NCBI RefSeq assembly: GCF_037963145.1 | Contig: NZ_CP150144.1 | Location: forward strand, 496,001 to 560,000 | Source: Oceanobacillus sp. FSL K6-2867 | GTDB lineage: Bacteria > Bacillota > Bacilli > Bacillales > Amphibacillaceae | Length of the DNA stretch: 64,000 nucleotides | Direction: 5' to 3' | In this document: positions 1-9,328 of the stretch, in pieces | How the letters are laid out: each line of letters opens with the position of its first letter | Position numbering within the stretch: the stretch's first letter is position 1 | Translations under genes and position numbers: made by a program | Notes under the pieces: model-generated | What the model was told of the DNA's origin: nothing | Database searches by the model: none | What the model saw: only the letters and a program-made list of their open reading frames with translations

Positions 1-477
1 ATATAGATCTGTTGTGTTCTTCTGGATAACCTTTACGGTTGAAGCGTCTACTGTTATCATATCATAATCATTTTCTTCTATAAACCATGGCGGTGTTTCA
101 GTCGGTAAAATATACATCCCATCTGACTCTTCCATGTAATAAAAATCAATATAATCCTGTGCAACTTCTTTTGCTGCAATCTGTTCAAATGCCTCTAGTA
201 ATTCAGCTTTTGTCTGAAACTTGGTTACTCTGTAATCGTTATCCACATCTTGAACAAGAGTGTCCATAAATTTATTTGTAAGTTTAACGATTTCTTCGTG
301 AGTTAAGCTTGATTCCTGTTGTGAAGCTGGTTTTTCCTTCATTTGATAGGATAACATTTTCTGCTGATTTTCAGCATTTACATGTTCTACCTCGATTGCA
401 TTACTGAACATCATCATACATATAAGAACTGCAAAAGCTACGATCCACTTTAATGTGCCATGCTGCTTTTTTCCCAT
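1..477 (-). CDS. Secreted protein of unknown function, C-terminus cut by window edge
   Basis: The frame is open from an ATG at 477 to the left edge, 159 codons with no stop, so the gene is partial at its 3' end. A ribosome binding site (AGGGGGG) lies about 8 bases upstream of the ATG. The N-terminus begins MGKKQHGTLKW followed by a hydrophobic run (about residues 12-26) and reads as a signal peptide or anchor. The rest is polar and acidic (EEIVKLTNKFMDTLVQ, PTETPPWFIEEND) and without cysteine motifs. I do not recognise the family; it is probably exported. Its function cannot be inferred from context because its downstream neighbours are outside the window. Confidence 0.7.
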   Translation of the reverse strand, partial: MGKKQHGTLKWIVAFAVLICMMMFSNAIEVEHVNAENQQKMLSYQMKEKPASQQESSLTHEEIVKLTNKFMDTLVQDVDNDYRVTKFQTKAELLEAFEQIAAKEVAQDYIDFYYMEESDGMYILPTETPPWFIEENDYDMITVDASTVKVIQKNTTDLY

Positions 478-593
478 ATAAAAAGCCCCCCTGGTTATGA
501 ATAAATAATTATTAAAAAGTGTTCCGTGGTAATCTATTCCTCTTTTTCAAGGAGCCTAAACACACATTTACTGGATTATATGCAAATGCTTGT

Positions 594-914
594 CTACATA
601 TGATTATCCCCTAAAATTCCCATTTCTTCAATATGGGAGCGACTTTGCTCATCTCCAAGCTTATAAATCATTTCAAAAACCTCTGTCATGCTATCATCAT
701 AAGCATCGTTTGATTTATCATTATGATAAAGCATGATTGGTACATGTGCACGTACATACGTATCCAATCCAGCCTTATCCATATTATCCAGCTTTGCGCG
801 AAGCTTTGTTACTTCCTCAGTCGTCGCATAAATTGTATAGTCATCATTATTTCCGTAGCGCACTTGTGAAATTTCGCCTGCTGGTATACATACAAAATAT
901 TTTTCTTTATTCAT
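594..914 (-). CDS. Small conserved-looking protein, function unknown
   Basis: A 106-residue soluble protein starting MNKEKYFVC, with a strong AGGAGGTG ribosome binding site just upstream of the ATG. It is acidic, with no membrane segment, signal peptide or metal motif visible. The C-terminal half (EVFEMIYKLGDEQSRSHIEEMG) looks helical. It stands as a single gene: a terminator lies directly upstream at 965-999 and the next gene to its left starts at 477. I do not recognise the family. Codon use and the good ribosome site make it a real gene. Confidence 0.75.
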   Translation of the reverse strand: MNKEKYFVCIPAGEISQVRYGNNDDYTIYATTEEVTKLRAKLDNMDKAGLDTYVRAHVPIMLYHNDKSNDAYDDSMTEVFEMIYKLGDEQSRSHIEEMGILGDNHM

Positions 915-964
915 TTACAAGACACCTCCTGTTATTAATTTGGCTTATCTAAAGAAAAATAACC

Positions 965-999
965 AAAAAAGCATCTGCGAATTTTGCAGATGCTTTTTT
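965..999 (-). terminator. Rho-independent terminator after the TM-helix-repeat gene
   Basis: A perfect 8-bp stem (GCATCTGC/GCAGATGC, 971-978 with 986-993) is flanked by A and T runs. It ends the 1011-2624 minus-strand gene and could work in both directions. Confidence 0.85.
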
Positions 1000-1010
1000 C
1001 AGAATTCAGT

Positions 1011-2624
1011 TTATGGACGTTCAGGATCAGCGTCATCTATTGTTCCTTCTGTATATGTTGTTGGATTAACTTCTGTATCTTCAATATGATCCTCTGCTTT
1101 GCGTTTAATTTGTTGTTTTATAACCGTTTCATCCATCGTTTTATCAAATTTGCGCAAGTGTTTAGCAGCAAATTCTTTTCCACCTAGCCCAAATGCAAGC
1201 CCGAATGCCAGTGCGAGACCACCAAGAATAAGGATAAAGGCTGCATTTACAATCGCAGAAGCAATTCCTAATTGTGTTAATGCCATAAATCCTGCGAGTA
1301 CAAGAATGGAATACTTCGCAAACATGGCCAGCAAATTAGCAGCTGGTCCATCAAGCAGATTAACGAGTACTTTTTGAACAATGTTCGCTAAGATAATCGC
1401 AACACCTAATATAAGAACTGCTGCAAGCACATTTGGCAAGTATGCTGTAATTGCTGCTGCAATCCCTACTAAGAAATGAAGCTCCATTAAATTCAATGCT
1501 TGAACCGTTAAGAAAAAGACGATTAAAATTTGGACAATATACCCTGCGATAGCAGAGGGTGTCATTCTGTTGTCAGAAATGCTTTTTCCACAGATATGCA
1601 GCTGGTTAGCTAATCGATTAAAGCCTAGGCGCTGTAAGTAGTCTTCCACGAATCCGCCAATGAGTTTTCCTAACCAGATGCCTACAAGAATCAGGACGAT
1701 TGCCATCAATATACTTGGAACCATCGTCATTACAGTGTGGAGCATTGCAATTGCTGGATCTGTAATACCTTTTAGCTCTAATTGTTCCAACGCAGCTATT
1801 GCAATTGGAATCATAATTAAAATAAAGACAACATGGCCAGCAAATGCGGCAAAGCTTGTTCCTTCAAAAAGCTTGGAAAGCTTTAAGCGGCTCATCAGCT
1901 TCTCTGAACCAACTGCCTGCAAAAGATTTGTTACGATGTTTTTTACTATTTTCGCGACAAACCAGCCAACTGCGAAAATAATAGCAGCAGCAACTAATCT
2001 CGGAATAAATACAAGAATAGATGTCAGCAGCCCACTAAATGGCTCTGCAACCCCTGGTATATTCAACGCATCCAGCACACCTGGGATGAATAGTAATAAA
2101 ATTAAATAAAAGACAATTTTTCCGAGCGTTTCTGTATATTTTTTAATTTCCGTTTCTGTTTTAGCAATTTTCAGCTTGAAAAATAAATGCTGCAAATTAA
2201 GCTTTTGACTGCCTTCCGCAATTAGCCATCTCGCAATACTTGCAATAATCCACGCAAATAAAAGTATTAAAGCTGCAGCTAACACTGCTGGAATTATGCT
2301 TAAGAAAGTAGAGACCAAATCAGATAACGGATTAGCAATCATATTCAAATTAAGCACATTAAAGAACAAAATAAATACGATTAAGAGAATTATGTAATAT
2401 ACGGTTTTTCCAATAACCTTCTCTGTATTTATTTCTTTATCACTCATGTGAAATTTTTGAATTAATTTATTACCCCAATCGGTTTTAGCAAATGCTTTTT
2501 CTACTGCATTTCCAATTGCTTTTGCAATAAGCCAGCCAATCAGCAATATAATAAGAGCTACAACAAAATTTTGTAACCCCTGCATAAAACTTGATGTAAA
2601 GTACTGATCCATAAAGTTATCCAT
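1011..2624 (-). CDS. Multi-pass membrane protein with conserved TM-helix repeats (mechanosensitive-channel-like, CmpX type)
   Basis: 537 residues. The sequence alternates long hydrophobic helices with amphipathic stretches and contains repeated units of the form ALIILLIGWLIAKAIGN, ALILLFAWIIASIARW, AIIFAVGWFVAKIVKN and MAIVLILVGIWLGKLIGG. These are typical of the 'conserved TM helix' repeat found in CmpX and in some MscS-related proteins. At least four such repeats are visible by eye, and a glycine/alanine-rich segment (GGLALAFGLAFGLGGKEFAAKH, about residues 470-490) resembles the pore region of MscS-like proteins. The tail is charged and cytoplasmic. The ribosome site AAGGGAG precedes the ATG. 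The likely role is in osmotic or envelope homeostasis; true channel activity is an inference. Confidence 0.8.
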   Translation of the reverse strand: MDNFMDQYFTSSFMQGLQNFVVALIILLIGWLIAKAIGNAVEKAFAKTDWGNKLIQKFHMSDKEINTEKVIGKTVYYIILLIVFILFFNVLNLNMIANPLSDLVSTFLSIIPAVLAAALILLFAWIIASIARWLIAEGSQKLNLQHLFFKLKIAKTETEIKKYTETLGKIVFYLILLLFIPGVLDALNIPGVAEPFSGLLTSILVFIPRLVAAAIIFAVGWFVAKIVKNIVTNLLQAVGSEKLMSRLKLSKLFEGTSFAAFAGHVVFILIMIPIAIAALEQLELKGITDPAIAMLHTVMTMVPSILMAIVLILVGIWLGKLIGGFVEDYLQRLGFNRLANQLHICGKSISDNRMTPSAIAGYIVQILIVFFLTVQALNLMELHFLVGIAAAITAYLPNVLAAVLILGVAIILANIVQKVLVNLLDGPAANLLAMFAKYSILVLAGFMALTQLGIASAIVNAAFILILGGLALAFGLAFGLGGKEFAAKHLRKFDKTMDETVIKQQIKRKAEDHIEDTEVNPTTYTEGTIDDADPERP

Positions 2625-2699
2625 AAAACAGATGCTCCCTTCAAGATTATAATAATATATACCATAAGGGAGCTGACACTAAACCTAATCTTTAGCAAT

Positions 2700-4139
2700 T
2701 TAATGTATTAGCTTGTTACGCACCAATTTATTAGATGCATTTCTCGGTAATTCTTCTACAAAATAAAAATCTTTCGGTTGTTTATATTTGGCTAGACGCG
2801 TAAGAAGGTATGTTTTAATTTCTTCAACAGTTACTTCCATCTCTTTTACGATAAAAGCAATCGGAACCTGCCCCCACGTTTCATCCTCTCTTCCAACGAC
2901 CCCAGCTTCTTTAATTTGTTTCATCCCGCTTAATACACCTTCAATTTCCGATGGGTAAATATTTTCGCCACCTGAAATAATTAGATCCTTTCTGCGGTCG
3001 ACGACATATAAATAGCCTTGCTCATCAAGATAGCCTAAATCGCCTGTAGCAAGCCAGCCTTCCTGGATTGTTTTTTCATTTGCATTTTTGTTGTTATAGT
3101 ATCCTTTTGTTACCATTGGACCTTTTACAAAAATCTCCCCAATTGAATCATCTGCTTGTCTTTCAATTTTCAGCTGAGCAGGAAATAATGGCTTCCCTGC
3201 AGAACCGAGCTTTTCCAAAGCATCCTTAGGACTCAGGGTAACGATTTGGGAAGCAGTTTCTGTCATGCCATAGGACTGGAAAACAGGCACATCCCTTTCT
3301 TTCGCTCGCTCTAATAAAGCTTTTGGCGCTGGACCACCACCAAGCAGCATACATCGTAATTCCTTTGGATAGCTTGCTTCGCCGAGCTCATCAAGAAGCC
3401 GCTGAACCATCATTGTAACGACAGAAGCAATCGTTACTTGTTTCTGCATTAATGCATGATGAACAGTCTTCACATCAAATTTTTCTAGCAGATAAATCGG
3501 CATGCCGTATATCACACTTTTTATTGAGGTTGATAGTCCACTCACATGAAAGATTGGCAGTGGGATTAACCATTTATCATGTTTGTTCAATCCAAGATTT
3601 AGAGCAGAACCCATTGCACTCCACCAATGATTTCCATAAGTATGTACAACACCCTTTGGAAAACCGGTAGTTCCTGAAGTATAAATAATCGTAAAAACAG
3701 CATCTAAATGAAGTTCGCTCTCCAGTACCGTATCCTTCTCTTGCAATACTTCAATATCGGTAAAGGAGCGGATTACATCAGAATGAAGCATGGAAGCTTG
3801 TTCTTTTAACAAATCTGCAGTTAAAAGAAAAGAGACGTTCGCATCTTCCAATTGATAATTTAATTCATCATTTGTTAGTCTTGTATTGAGGAGAACACCT
3901 ACTGCCCCAAGATAGCTTAGGGCATGAATTGCGATCAGCATTGGAATCTGATTCACAGAAAGCATTCCAACATGGCTTCCTTTTCTAATGCCAAGCTGAT
4001 TTAATTTCCGAGCAAAGCGCTGACTGCTTTCTTTTAAATCCCTAAATGTAATAATCGTACCGTCGTCCATTTCAATTGCAGGATGGTTTGGTGATAGATC
4101 TGCTTGTTTTGTTAACCAATGAGGAATCGTTTCTGACAT
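2700..4139 (-). CDS. menE: 2-succinylbenzoate-CoA ligase (MenE)
   Basis: 479 residues, the normal length for MenE. It activates o-succinylbenzoate with ATP and CoA in menaquinone synthesis. It is an ANL-family adenylating enzyme: the P-loop-like motif YTSGTTGFPKG is at about 153-163, GMTETAS at about 292, the ATGDLG aspartate near 372, and the hinge region DRRKDLIISGGENIYPSE near 387-404. The C-terminal lysine lies in NASNKLVRNKL. It is the last men gene on the strand and is separated from menB by a hairpin terminator, so its expression may be lower than or independent of menB. The usual downstream partner menC is not here. Confidence 0.95.
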   Translation of the reverse strand: MSETIPHWLTKQADLSPNHPAIEMDDGTIITFRDLKESSQRFARKLNQLGIRKGSHVGMLSVNQIPMLIAIHALSYLGAVGVLLNTRLTNDELNYQLEDANVSFLLTADLLKEQASMLHSDVIRSFTDIEVLQEKDTVLESELHLDAVFTIIYTSGTTGFPKGVVHTYGNHWWSAMGSALNLGLNKHDKWLIPLPIFHVSGLSTSIKSVIYGMPIYLLEKFDVKTVHHALMQKQVTIASVVTMMVQRLLDELGEASYPKELRCMLLGGGPAPKALLERAKERDVPVFQSYGMTETASQIVTLSPKDALEKLGSAGKPLFPAQLKIERQADDSIGEIFVKGPMVTKGYYNNKNANEKTIQEGWLATGDLGYLDEQGYLYVVDRRKDLIISGGENIYPSEIEGVLSGMKQIKEAGVVGREDETWGQVPIAFIVKEMEVTVEEIKTYLLTRLAKYKQPKDFYFVEELPRNASNKLVRNKLIH

Positions 4140-4194
4140 TTTTTCATTCTCCTAACTACATTTCTACAGCATGTTTCCATCTTCAGATAAAGTG

Positions 4195-4227
4195 AAAAAC
4201 CTTTGCCATAAAGAAGCAAAGGTTTTT
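4195..4227 (-). terminator. Hairpin terminator between menB and menE
   Basis: A perfect 12-bp stem (AAAAACCTTTGC with GCAAAGGTTTTT, 9-base loop) sits in the 108-base gap between the menB stop and the menE start. The minus transcript runs through it from menB and it ends in a U run. It should reduce or stop read-through into menE. Confidence 0.8.
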
Positions 4228-4247
4228 TACCGTTAAATAAACACCGA

Positions 4248-5066
4248 TCAAGGAAAACGTGGGAATTGCTTGAAGTTCGGCTTTCTTTTTTCTTTGAAAG
4301 CATCGCGACCTTCTTTTGCTTCATCTGTTGTGTAATAAAGTAATGTCGCATCTCCACCAAGCTGTTGCAAACCAGCAAGTCCGTCTGTATCTGCATTAAA
4401 GGATGCTTTCAAGAAACGCAATGCTGTTGGTGATTTTTCTAAAATTTCTTCACACCATTGCAATGTTTCTTCTTCTAGTTTTTCAAGTGGTACGACAGTG
4501 TTTACCATGCCCATTTCATATGCTTCCTCTGCATTATACTGACGACATAAGTACCAAATTTCACGAGCACGCTTATGTCCAACCATACGCGCAAGATAGC
4601 CCGCTCCATAGCCAGCATCGAAGCTCCCTACTTTCGGTCCAGTTTGACCGAAGATTGCATTATCAGCTGCGATTGTTAAATCACATACAACGTGCAATAC
4701 ATGTCCACCACCGATAGCATATCCTGAAACCATAGCAATTACTGGCTTTGGTATCGTACGAATTAAACGTTGTAAATCAAGCACGTTCAGGCGTGGAATC
4801 GTATCTGTTCCAACATACCCACCATGTCCTCGAACGGATTGGTCTCCACCAGAACAAAATGCTTTATCTCCCTCACCGGCTAAAACGATAACGCCAATAT
4901 CAGAATCATCACGAGCATCGGAAAATGCATGAATCATTTCCTGCACGGTTAGTGGTGTAAATGCGTTACGCTTATGGGGACGATTAATCGTTACCTTTGC
5001 AACTCCATTATATTTTTCATAGATAATTTCTTCATAGTCTCTTACTTTTTCCCATTGCACTGTCAT
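4248..5066 (-). CDS. menB: 1,4-dihydroxy-2-naphthoyl-CoA synthase (MenB)
   Basis: 272 residues, full length. A crotonase-fold enzyme that closes the naphthoquinone ring from o-succinylbenzoyl-CoA. Diagnostic MenB segments are visible: [17 protein letters not shown] near 70-86 (oxyanion-hole and active-site loop), [20 protein letters not shown] near 114-133 and [16 protein letters not shown] near 139-154. The C-terminus KQFPRFP is also typical of MenB. A good ribosome site (AAGGAGG) precedes the ATG. It lies 44 bases after menH in the same direction, so the two are most likely co-transcribed. Confidence 0.97.
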   Translation of the reverse strand: MTVQWEKVRDYEEIIYEKYNGVAKVTINRPHKRNAFTPLTVQEMIHAFSDARDDSDIGVIVLAGEGDKAFCSGGDQSVRGHGGYVGTDTIPRLNVLDLQRLIRTIPKPVIAMVSGYAIGGGHVLHVVCDLTIAADNAIFGQTGPKVGSFDAGYGAGYLARMVGHKRAREIWYLCRQYNAEEAYEMGMVNTVVPLEKLEEETLQWCEEILEKSPTALRFLKASFNADTDGLAGLQQLGGDATLLYYTTDEAKEGRDAFKEKRKPNFKQFPRFP

Positions 5067-5110
5067 CTTAAATCCTCCTTGAAAATTACTGCTATAAGTG
5101 TTATCTCATC

Positions 5111-5926
5111 TTAATCTGTAACCGAATCGATAAACTCTCTTACTAGTTTACCAAAGATTTCTGGTTTTTCCACGTGAATTGCATGCCCTGCATGCTCACA
5201 TACAATCATCTTACTTGATTTTAAAAGCGTGTGCATCTTTTTGTTCGTTGCAATAAATTTCGTATCAAGTGCACCAACAACCAGCTGTACCGGTCTTTCA
5301 AAGCTTTCCAGTTCACTCCACCACGATTCTTGAGTCCCTGTGCCCATTGCACGCAATGATTGCGCTAAGCCTTCAGCAGTATGTGAAACACGCTCGCGTC
5401 GAATACTTTCCTTCACTTTGGACGGAAGGCTCTTTTGAGAAGCAAATAATGGGATATCCTGCCAATAATCCACAAATGCTTGTACGCCATCCCTTTCAAT
5501 TCGTTCCGCTAGCTTTTTATCGGCCTCAATTCGCAGCCGCCGCTCTGCTTCATTAGCTATGCCTGGTGAGGAACTCTCCAATATTAACGATTGAATCATT
5601 GCAGGGTAGTGTAATGCAAAGGATAATGCCGTCCGCCCCCCCATCGAATAACCAACCAAATGGATTTTTCCTAACCCAAGAAATTGAAATAACATATGTA
5701 GATCAGCACAGCACCTTTGCATGGTTGTTACATGGGAAGCTTTTGTCTTTCCATGCCCAGGTAGATCAATGACAATAATTTGATTGCCTGACCCGAACAA
5801 ACTTTTCACATGCTGCCATGTCTTAGAGCTCCCAGTAAAACCGTGAAGCATGACAATCGGCACTCCTTCTCCATCTATTTCGTACCAATACTTGGCTTGA
5901 CCAACCGTGTAATACAATTTACCCAT
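5111..5926 (-). CDS. menH: 2-succinyl-6-hydroxy-2,4-cyclohexadiene-1-carboxylate synthase (MenH)
   Basis: An alpha/beta hydrolase of 271 residues that eliminates pyruvate from SEPHCHC in menaquinone synthesis. The nucleophile elbow GYSMGG places the catalytic serine at about 94; MLHGFTG near 26-32 forms the oxyanion region, and a C-terminal CEHAGHAIHVEKP supplies the histidine. I chose the ATG at 5926, which overlaps the menD stop (ATGGGTAA) and gives the usual family length. An upstream ATG at 5959 would add 11 residues and overlap menD much further. Translational coupling with menD is likely. Confidence 0.93.
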   Translation of the reverse strand: MGKLYYTVGQAKYWYEIDGEGVPIVMLHGFTGSSKTWQHVKSLFGSGNQIIVIDLPGHGKTKASHVTTMQRCCADLHMLFQFLGLGKIHLVGYSMGGRTALSFALHYPAMIQSLILESSSPGIANEAERRLRIEADKKLAERIERDGVQAFVDYWQDIPLFASQKSLPSKVKESIRRERVSHTAEGLAQSLRAMGTGTQESWWSELESFERPVQLVVGALDTKFIATNKKMHTLLKSSKMIVCEHAGHAIHVEKPEIFGKLVREFIDSVTD

Positions 5927-7673
5927 CCCAATCCTGTAAGATTTCCTGTTCAATTGCATTCCATTTTTCTTGGTGCCATGTTACATTTTCTGTACGATCT
6001 GTTTTGATTTCAATAACAGAAAGTCCTTTATGAAGGTAACTCGCAGCAAGCAGCTCCTTCAAGTGATCCTCTGTCATTGCTTCAGCATATTGTCCACCGT
6101 ACATTTCAATCGCTTTTTCAAATTTAATATCAACAGGAGTTCCAAATAACGCTTCAAAATGTCGCTTATCATTTGACTGTGGTAAAAATGAGAAGATACC
6201 ACCACCATTATTGTTAACAAGTAAAATGGTTATATTTAGCTTGTAATGCTTCGCAGCAAGCAGTCCATTCATGTCATGGAAAAAAGAAAGATCGCCAATC
6301 AGGAGTGTTACTGTTTTTCCTGAAGCAGCCGCTCCAATGCCACTTGATACGACACCATCGATTCCATTTGCACCTCGGTTGGCAAGTATCTGTACCTGCT
6401 TCGATGTCGTCATAAAAAAGGTATCAACATCACGGATTGCCATGCTGTTTCCGACATAAAGCGTGCTTTCATCCGGAATAACTTCACAGAGCCCACGCAC
6501 CACCTCTCCTTCTGTTACCTGAGGTTCTTTGCCGCTTAAAAGGTGCTTCTTTGAAATTTGATTCATTTCCTGCCAACGTCTTAACCAGCTTAACCCTACC
6601 TCATTTGCAGACGATGCAGACTGGATTGCACGGCACAGTGCTACGGGATCAGCAAAGATAAACTCCGTTCTATTTCCGGTTGGCTCCCGGTAACCACTGC
6701 TTCCCTCAACAATGTATTGTTTCACATGCGCATGTTCTTTTACATAAAATAGATATGCCTTTGAAACTGGCATTGCCCCAAATCGGATAATATAATCTGG
6801 TTCCAGCTCGCTGCGTATCGTTTTGTTTCGCAGAAAAGCATCATACGCCTCGATTACATGATCCTTCTCGTGACTGCCAGCGCGGACTTGGGATAACGGA
6901 TCAGCTAAAACCGGGAGCTTCCATTTTAATGCTAGTTCCGTAATAGCTTTAGCAAATCGCTTATCCGTTTGAGGACCACAGACAATAAGTCCCTTTTTTC
7001 CATTTGTCAGCTTTTGAATAAGCTGCTCTATTTGCTGCTCAGTCAAACATTTCTCTCCATCGACAAATGAACTCACTGTTTGTATTTCACTTGGTGCACC
7101 ATGATTCTCCCATATGTTTTCCAACGAAAAGTCAGGTGTGAGTGGTTCACGAAACGGGAAATTCAAATGAACTGGACCTGAGTTTCCTTCTTTTGCCATA
7201 TACACAGCACGAGCCGCTTTATTACGTGCGTAACTGAGCATGTCTGGCGTAGCTTCAGGAAGTGCCATCTCATGAAACCATTTTGGGTAATCCCCGTAAA
7301 GCTTTAATTGTTCAATTGCTTGCGGAGCTCCGACATCGCGTAATTCATGCGGGCGATCTGCTGTTAAAACAATTAAAGGAACCCTGCTATAATAGGCCTC
7401 AACAATTGCTGGAAAATAATTCGCTGCTGCCGTCCCAGATGTACAAACAAGTGCAACTGGCCGGTCTAGCTGTTTCGCAATCCCCATTGCAAAGAATGCA
7501 GCAGACCGCTCATCAATAATGACCCATTCTTTGATTTCAGGGTGCTCTGTAAACGTTAATGCAAGCGGAGTAGAACGTGACCCTGGTGAGATTACAACAT
7601 CGATTACTCCACTTTTTACAAATTCATCAACTATATTTGCGGTATAACGCGTCAATTTTTCAATATGATCCAT
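5919..7673 (-). CDS. menD: SEPHCHC synthase (MenD)
   Basis: 584 residues, typical for MenD. A thiamine-diphosphate enzyme that joins isochorismate and 2-oxoglutarate, the first committed step to menaquinone. The N-terminal ThDP Pyr domain includes VISPGSRSTPLAL (about 26-38) and ERSAAFFAMGIAKQ (about 55-68). The C-terminal PP domain has NRGANGIDGVVSSGIGAA and the Mg/ThDP motif IGDLSFFHDMNGL followed by NNNGGGIFSFLPQ. It starts six bases after the menF stop, so the two form an operon, and it overlaps menH. Confidence 0.97.
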   Translation of the reverse strand: MDHIEKLTRYTANIVDEFVKSGVIDVVISPGSRSTPLALTFTEHPEIKEWVIIDERSAAFFAMGIAKQLDRPVALVCTSGTAAANYFPAIVEAYYSRVPLIVLTADRPHELRDVGAPQAIEQLKLYGDYPKWFHEMALPEATPDMLSYARNKAARAVYMAKEGNSGPVHLNFPFREPLTPDFSLENIWENHGAPSEIQTVSSFVDGEKCLTEQQIEQLIQKLTNGKKGLIVCGPQTDKRFAKAITELALKWKLPVLADPLSQVRAGSHEKDHVIEAYDAFLRNKTIRSELEPDYIIRFGAMPVSKAYLFYVKEHAHVKQYIVEGSSGYREPTGNRTEFIFADPVALCRAIQSASSANEVGLSWLRRWQEMNQISKKHLLSGKEPQVTEGEVVRGLCEVIPDESTLYVGNSMAIRDVDTFFMTTSKQVQILANRGANGIDGVVSSGIGAAASGKTVTLLIGDLSFFHDMNGLLAAKHYKLNITILLVNNNGGGIFSFLPQSNDKRHFEALFGTPVDIKFEKAIEMYGGQYAEAMTEDHLKELLAASYLHKGLSVIEIKTDRTENVTWHQEKWNAIEQEILQDWDG

Positions 7674-7679
7674 TTACTT

Positions 7680-9065
7680 TTATCCTCCTAAAACGGTAAG
7701 CATAGGAAGAAGCTTAATTTTTGTTTCTTCGTACTCACTTTGTGGATCTGAATCCTTTACAACTCCACAGCCAGCAAAAAGCGATGCCTCATTCTTTTGG
7801 ATCAGAGCAGAACGAATTGCAACTGCAAATTCTCCGTTATTATAGCTGTCCATCCAACCAATTGGTGCACCATACCAGCCACGGTCCAGTAATTCATGTT
7901 GCCTGATAAATGCAAGTGATTCTGCTTTCGGACTTCCGCCAAGCGCTGGAGTTGGATGCAGCTGCTTAACAATATCTAAAATCGTAAAGCCCTCCTTTAG
8001 CTGAGCCGTAACCGGAGTATACAGATGCTGTAAGTTTTTAAAAGGACGAACAACTGGTACATCTGGGATAGCTACCTCTGTACAGTAGTCTTTTATCGCA
8101 TGCTTAATCATCTGCACAACAAAATCATGCTCCTGACGGTTTTTTTCATCATTCAGCAGCGCTTCACCAATTTTCATATCTTCTTCTTTGGTTTTGCCAC
8201 GCGGTGCAGTACCTGCCAGACAAGTCGATAATAGCTTGTTTTTCTTCACTTTAACAAGTCTTTCTGGGGTTGCACCAACAAAGCAATCCTCACCAATTTC
8301 ATATGCAAAAATATAACTATTTGGCTGTGTCTTTAATAAATTATTTAGAATGGAAGAAATTTCTGCTTGCCGATTGAATGTTAGTCGCAATTCACGAGCA
8401 AGTACGATTTTTTCAACGCTTTGTTTGCGAATCTCCTCTGTAGCCCTTCGAACAATGCTCATCCATTTTTCAGGATCCATTTCGCTTTCATTTTGAATAT
8501 GCAGACCGTTATTAGGAATTGCATGCTCTGCAAGTAATTTTTGTTCAATCTGACTTAATTCTTCAGTTAGCTGTCTTGCATGATCGTTCTTTCTAACACA
8601 TATATTTATCGTTAAATAGTAAGAACTATCATATTTGGTAAGTAAAAATTCAGGAACCCTAAATTGACCAGGTCGAAACTTTTTCCATAATTCAGTTTGC
8701 GTATTTATCGGATCAAAGGACAAACCACCAAGGGATACAATCCCAGTTCCTGGCACCTCATACGGATTATGGATATACGCTTCGTTTAACATTTTGTTCC
8801 ACGCTGCTTCAATCACTTCAAAGCGGGATTCATCAGCCCCCATTTCAAATGCACTGCCCACACCGGTAAGCCAAAGCATCTGTGATGAGCTCGTCCAAAA
8901 AACACGATTTTCACGAATATGCTTCGCTGCTTCGAAAAACTGCAGCGGATCTGCCGACGTTATTTTTTTTGTAAAACTAACAAGTTTACGATCATTATCT
9001 GTCTGAAGCTGCCCGATTGCTTCCTTTAGCAATGATGCAAGCTGATCTTCTTTTATTTCAATCAT
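7680..9065 (-). CDS. menF: Isochorismate synthase (MenF)
   Basis: 461 residues. It converts chorismate to isochorismate at the entry to menaquinone synthesis. The C-terminal half is the chorismate-binding domain of the anthranilate synthase I/isochorismate synthase group: KIVLARELRL near 223, CFVGATPERL, STCLAGTAPRG, HPTPALGGSPK and DRGWYGAPIGWMD. It is the first gene of the minus-strand men operon. The ribosome site GGAGG lies 10 bases upstream of the ATG, and a consensus-like promoter is at 9111-9139. Confidence 0.96.
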   Translation of the reverse strand: MIEIKEDQLASLLKEAIGQLQTDNDRKLVSFTKKITSADPLQFFEAAKHIRENRVFWTSSSQMLWLTGVGSAFEMGADESRFEVIEAAWNKMLNEAYIHNPYEVPGTGIVSLGGLSFDPINTQTELWKKFRPGQFRVPEFLLTKYDSSYYLTINICVRKNDHARQLTEELSQIEQKLLAEHAIPNNGLHIQNESEMDPEKWMSIVRRATEEIRKQSVEKIVLARELRLTFNRQAEISSILNNLLKTQPNSYIFAYEIGEDCFVGATPERLVKVKKNKLLSTCLAGTAPRGKTKEEDMKIGEALLNDEKNRQEHDFVVQMIKHAIKDYCTEVAIPDVPVVRPFKNLQHLYTPVTAQLKEGFTILDIVKQLHPTPALGGSPKAESLAFIRQHELLDRGWYGAPIGWMDSYNNGEFAVAIRSALIQKNEASLFAGCGVVKDSDPQSEYEETKIKLLPMLTVLGG

Positions 9066-9110
9066 TTATATAAACCTCCACAGTGACGCTTTAAAGGTGT
9101 CATCCTATCT

Positions 9111-9139
9111 ATTTTATGCTATGATTGGCAGTTTCTCAA
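9111..9139 (-). promoter_or_regulatory. Predicted sigma-A promoter of the menFDHB(E) operon
   Basis: On the minus strand TTGAGA (9139-9134), a 17-base spacer and TAAAAT (9116-9111) lie 46 bases upstream of the menF ATG. It faces away from the menA promoter at 9259-9287. Confidence 0.6.
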
Positions 9140-9258
9140 GGAAAGCCTCTAGATTTAGTTCGAAAAGTTGACATCCAGTAAGCCCTTGGTCTGCGGGTAG
9201 TAAAGCTTAACTCCATCCTTTTTTGCCAAAATGTGACACGATAGACAGCGAGAATAGA

Positions 9259-9287
9259 TTGACACTACCCCTTTATTTGCCTAGAAT
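9259..9287 (+). promoter_or_regulatory. Predicted sigma-A promoter of menA
   Basis: TTGACA (9259-9264), exactly 17 bases, then TAGAAT (9282-9287), ending 41 bases before the menA ATG. The -35 box is perfect and the -10 box nearly so. Confidence 0.75.
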
Positions 9288-9328
9288 TAAAATGATGTCT
9301 ATTGATAATTTGCAGGGGGAACATTTTA

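Noticed and set aside
4112..4396. 94-codon minus-strand reading frame across the menB-menE junction
   Set aside because: It is an out-of-frame shadow of menB and menE and spans a terminator.
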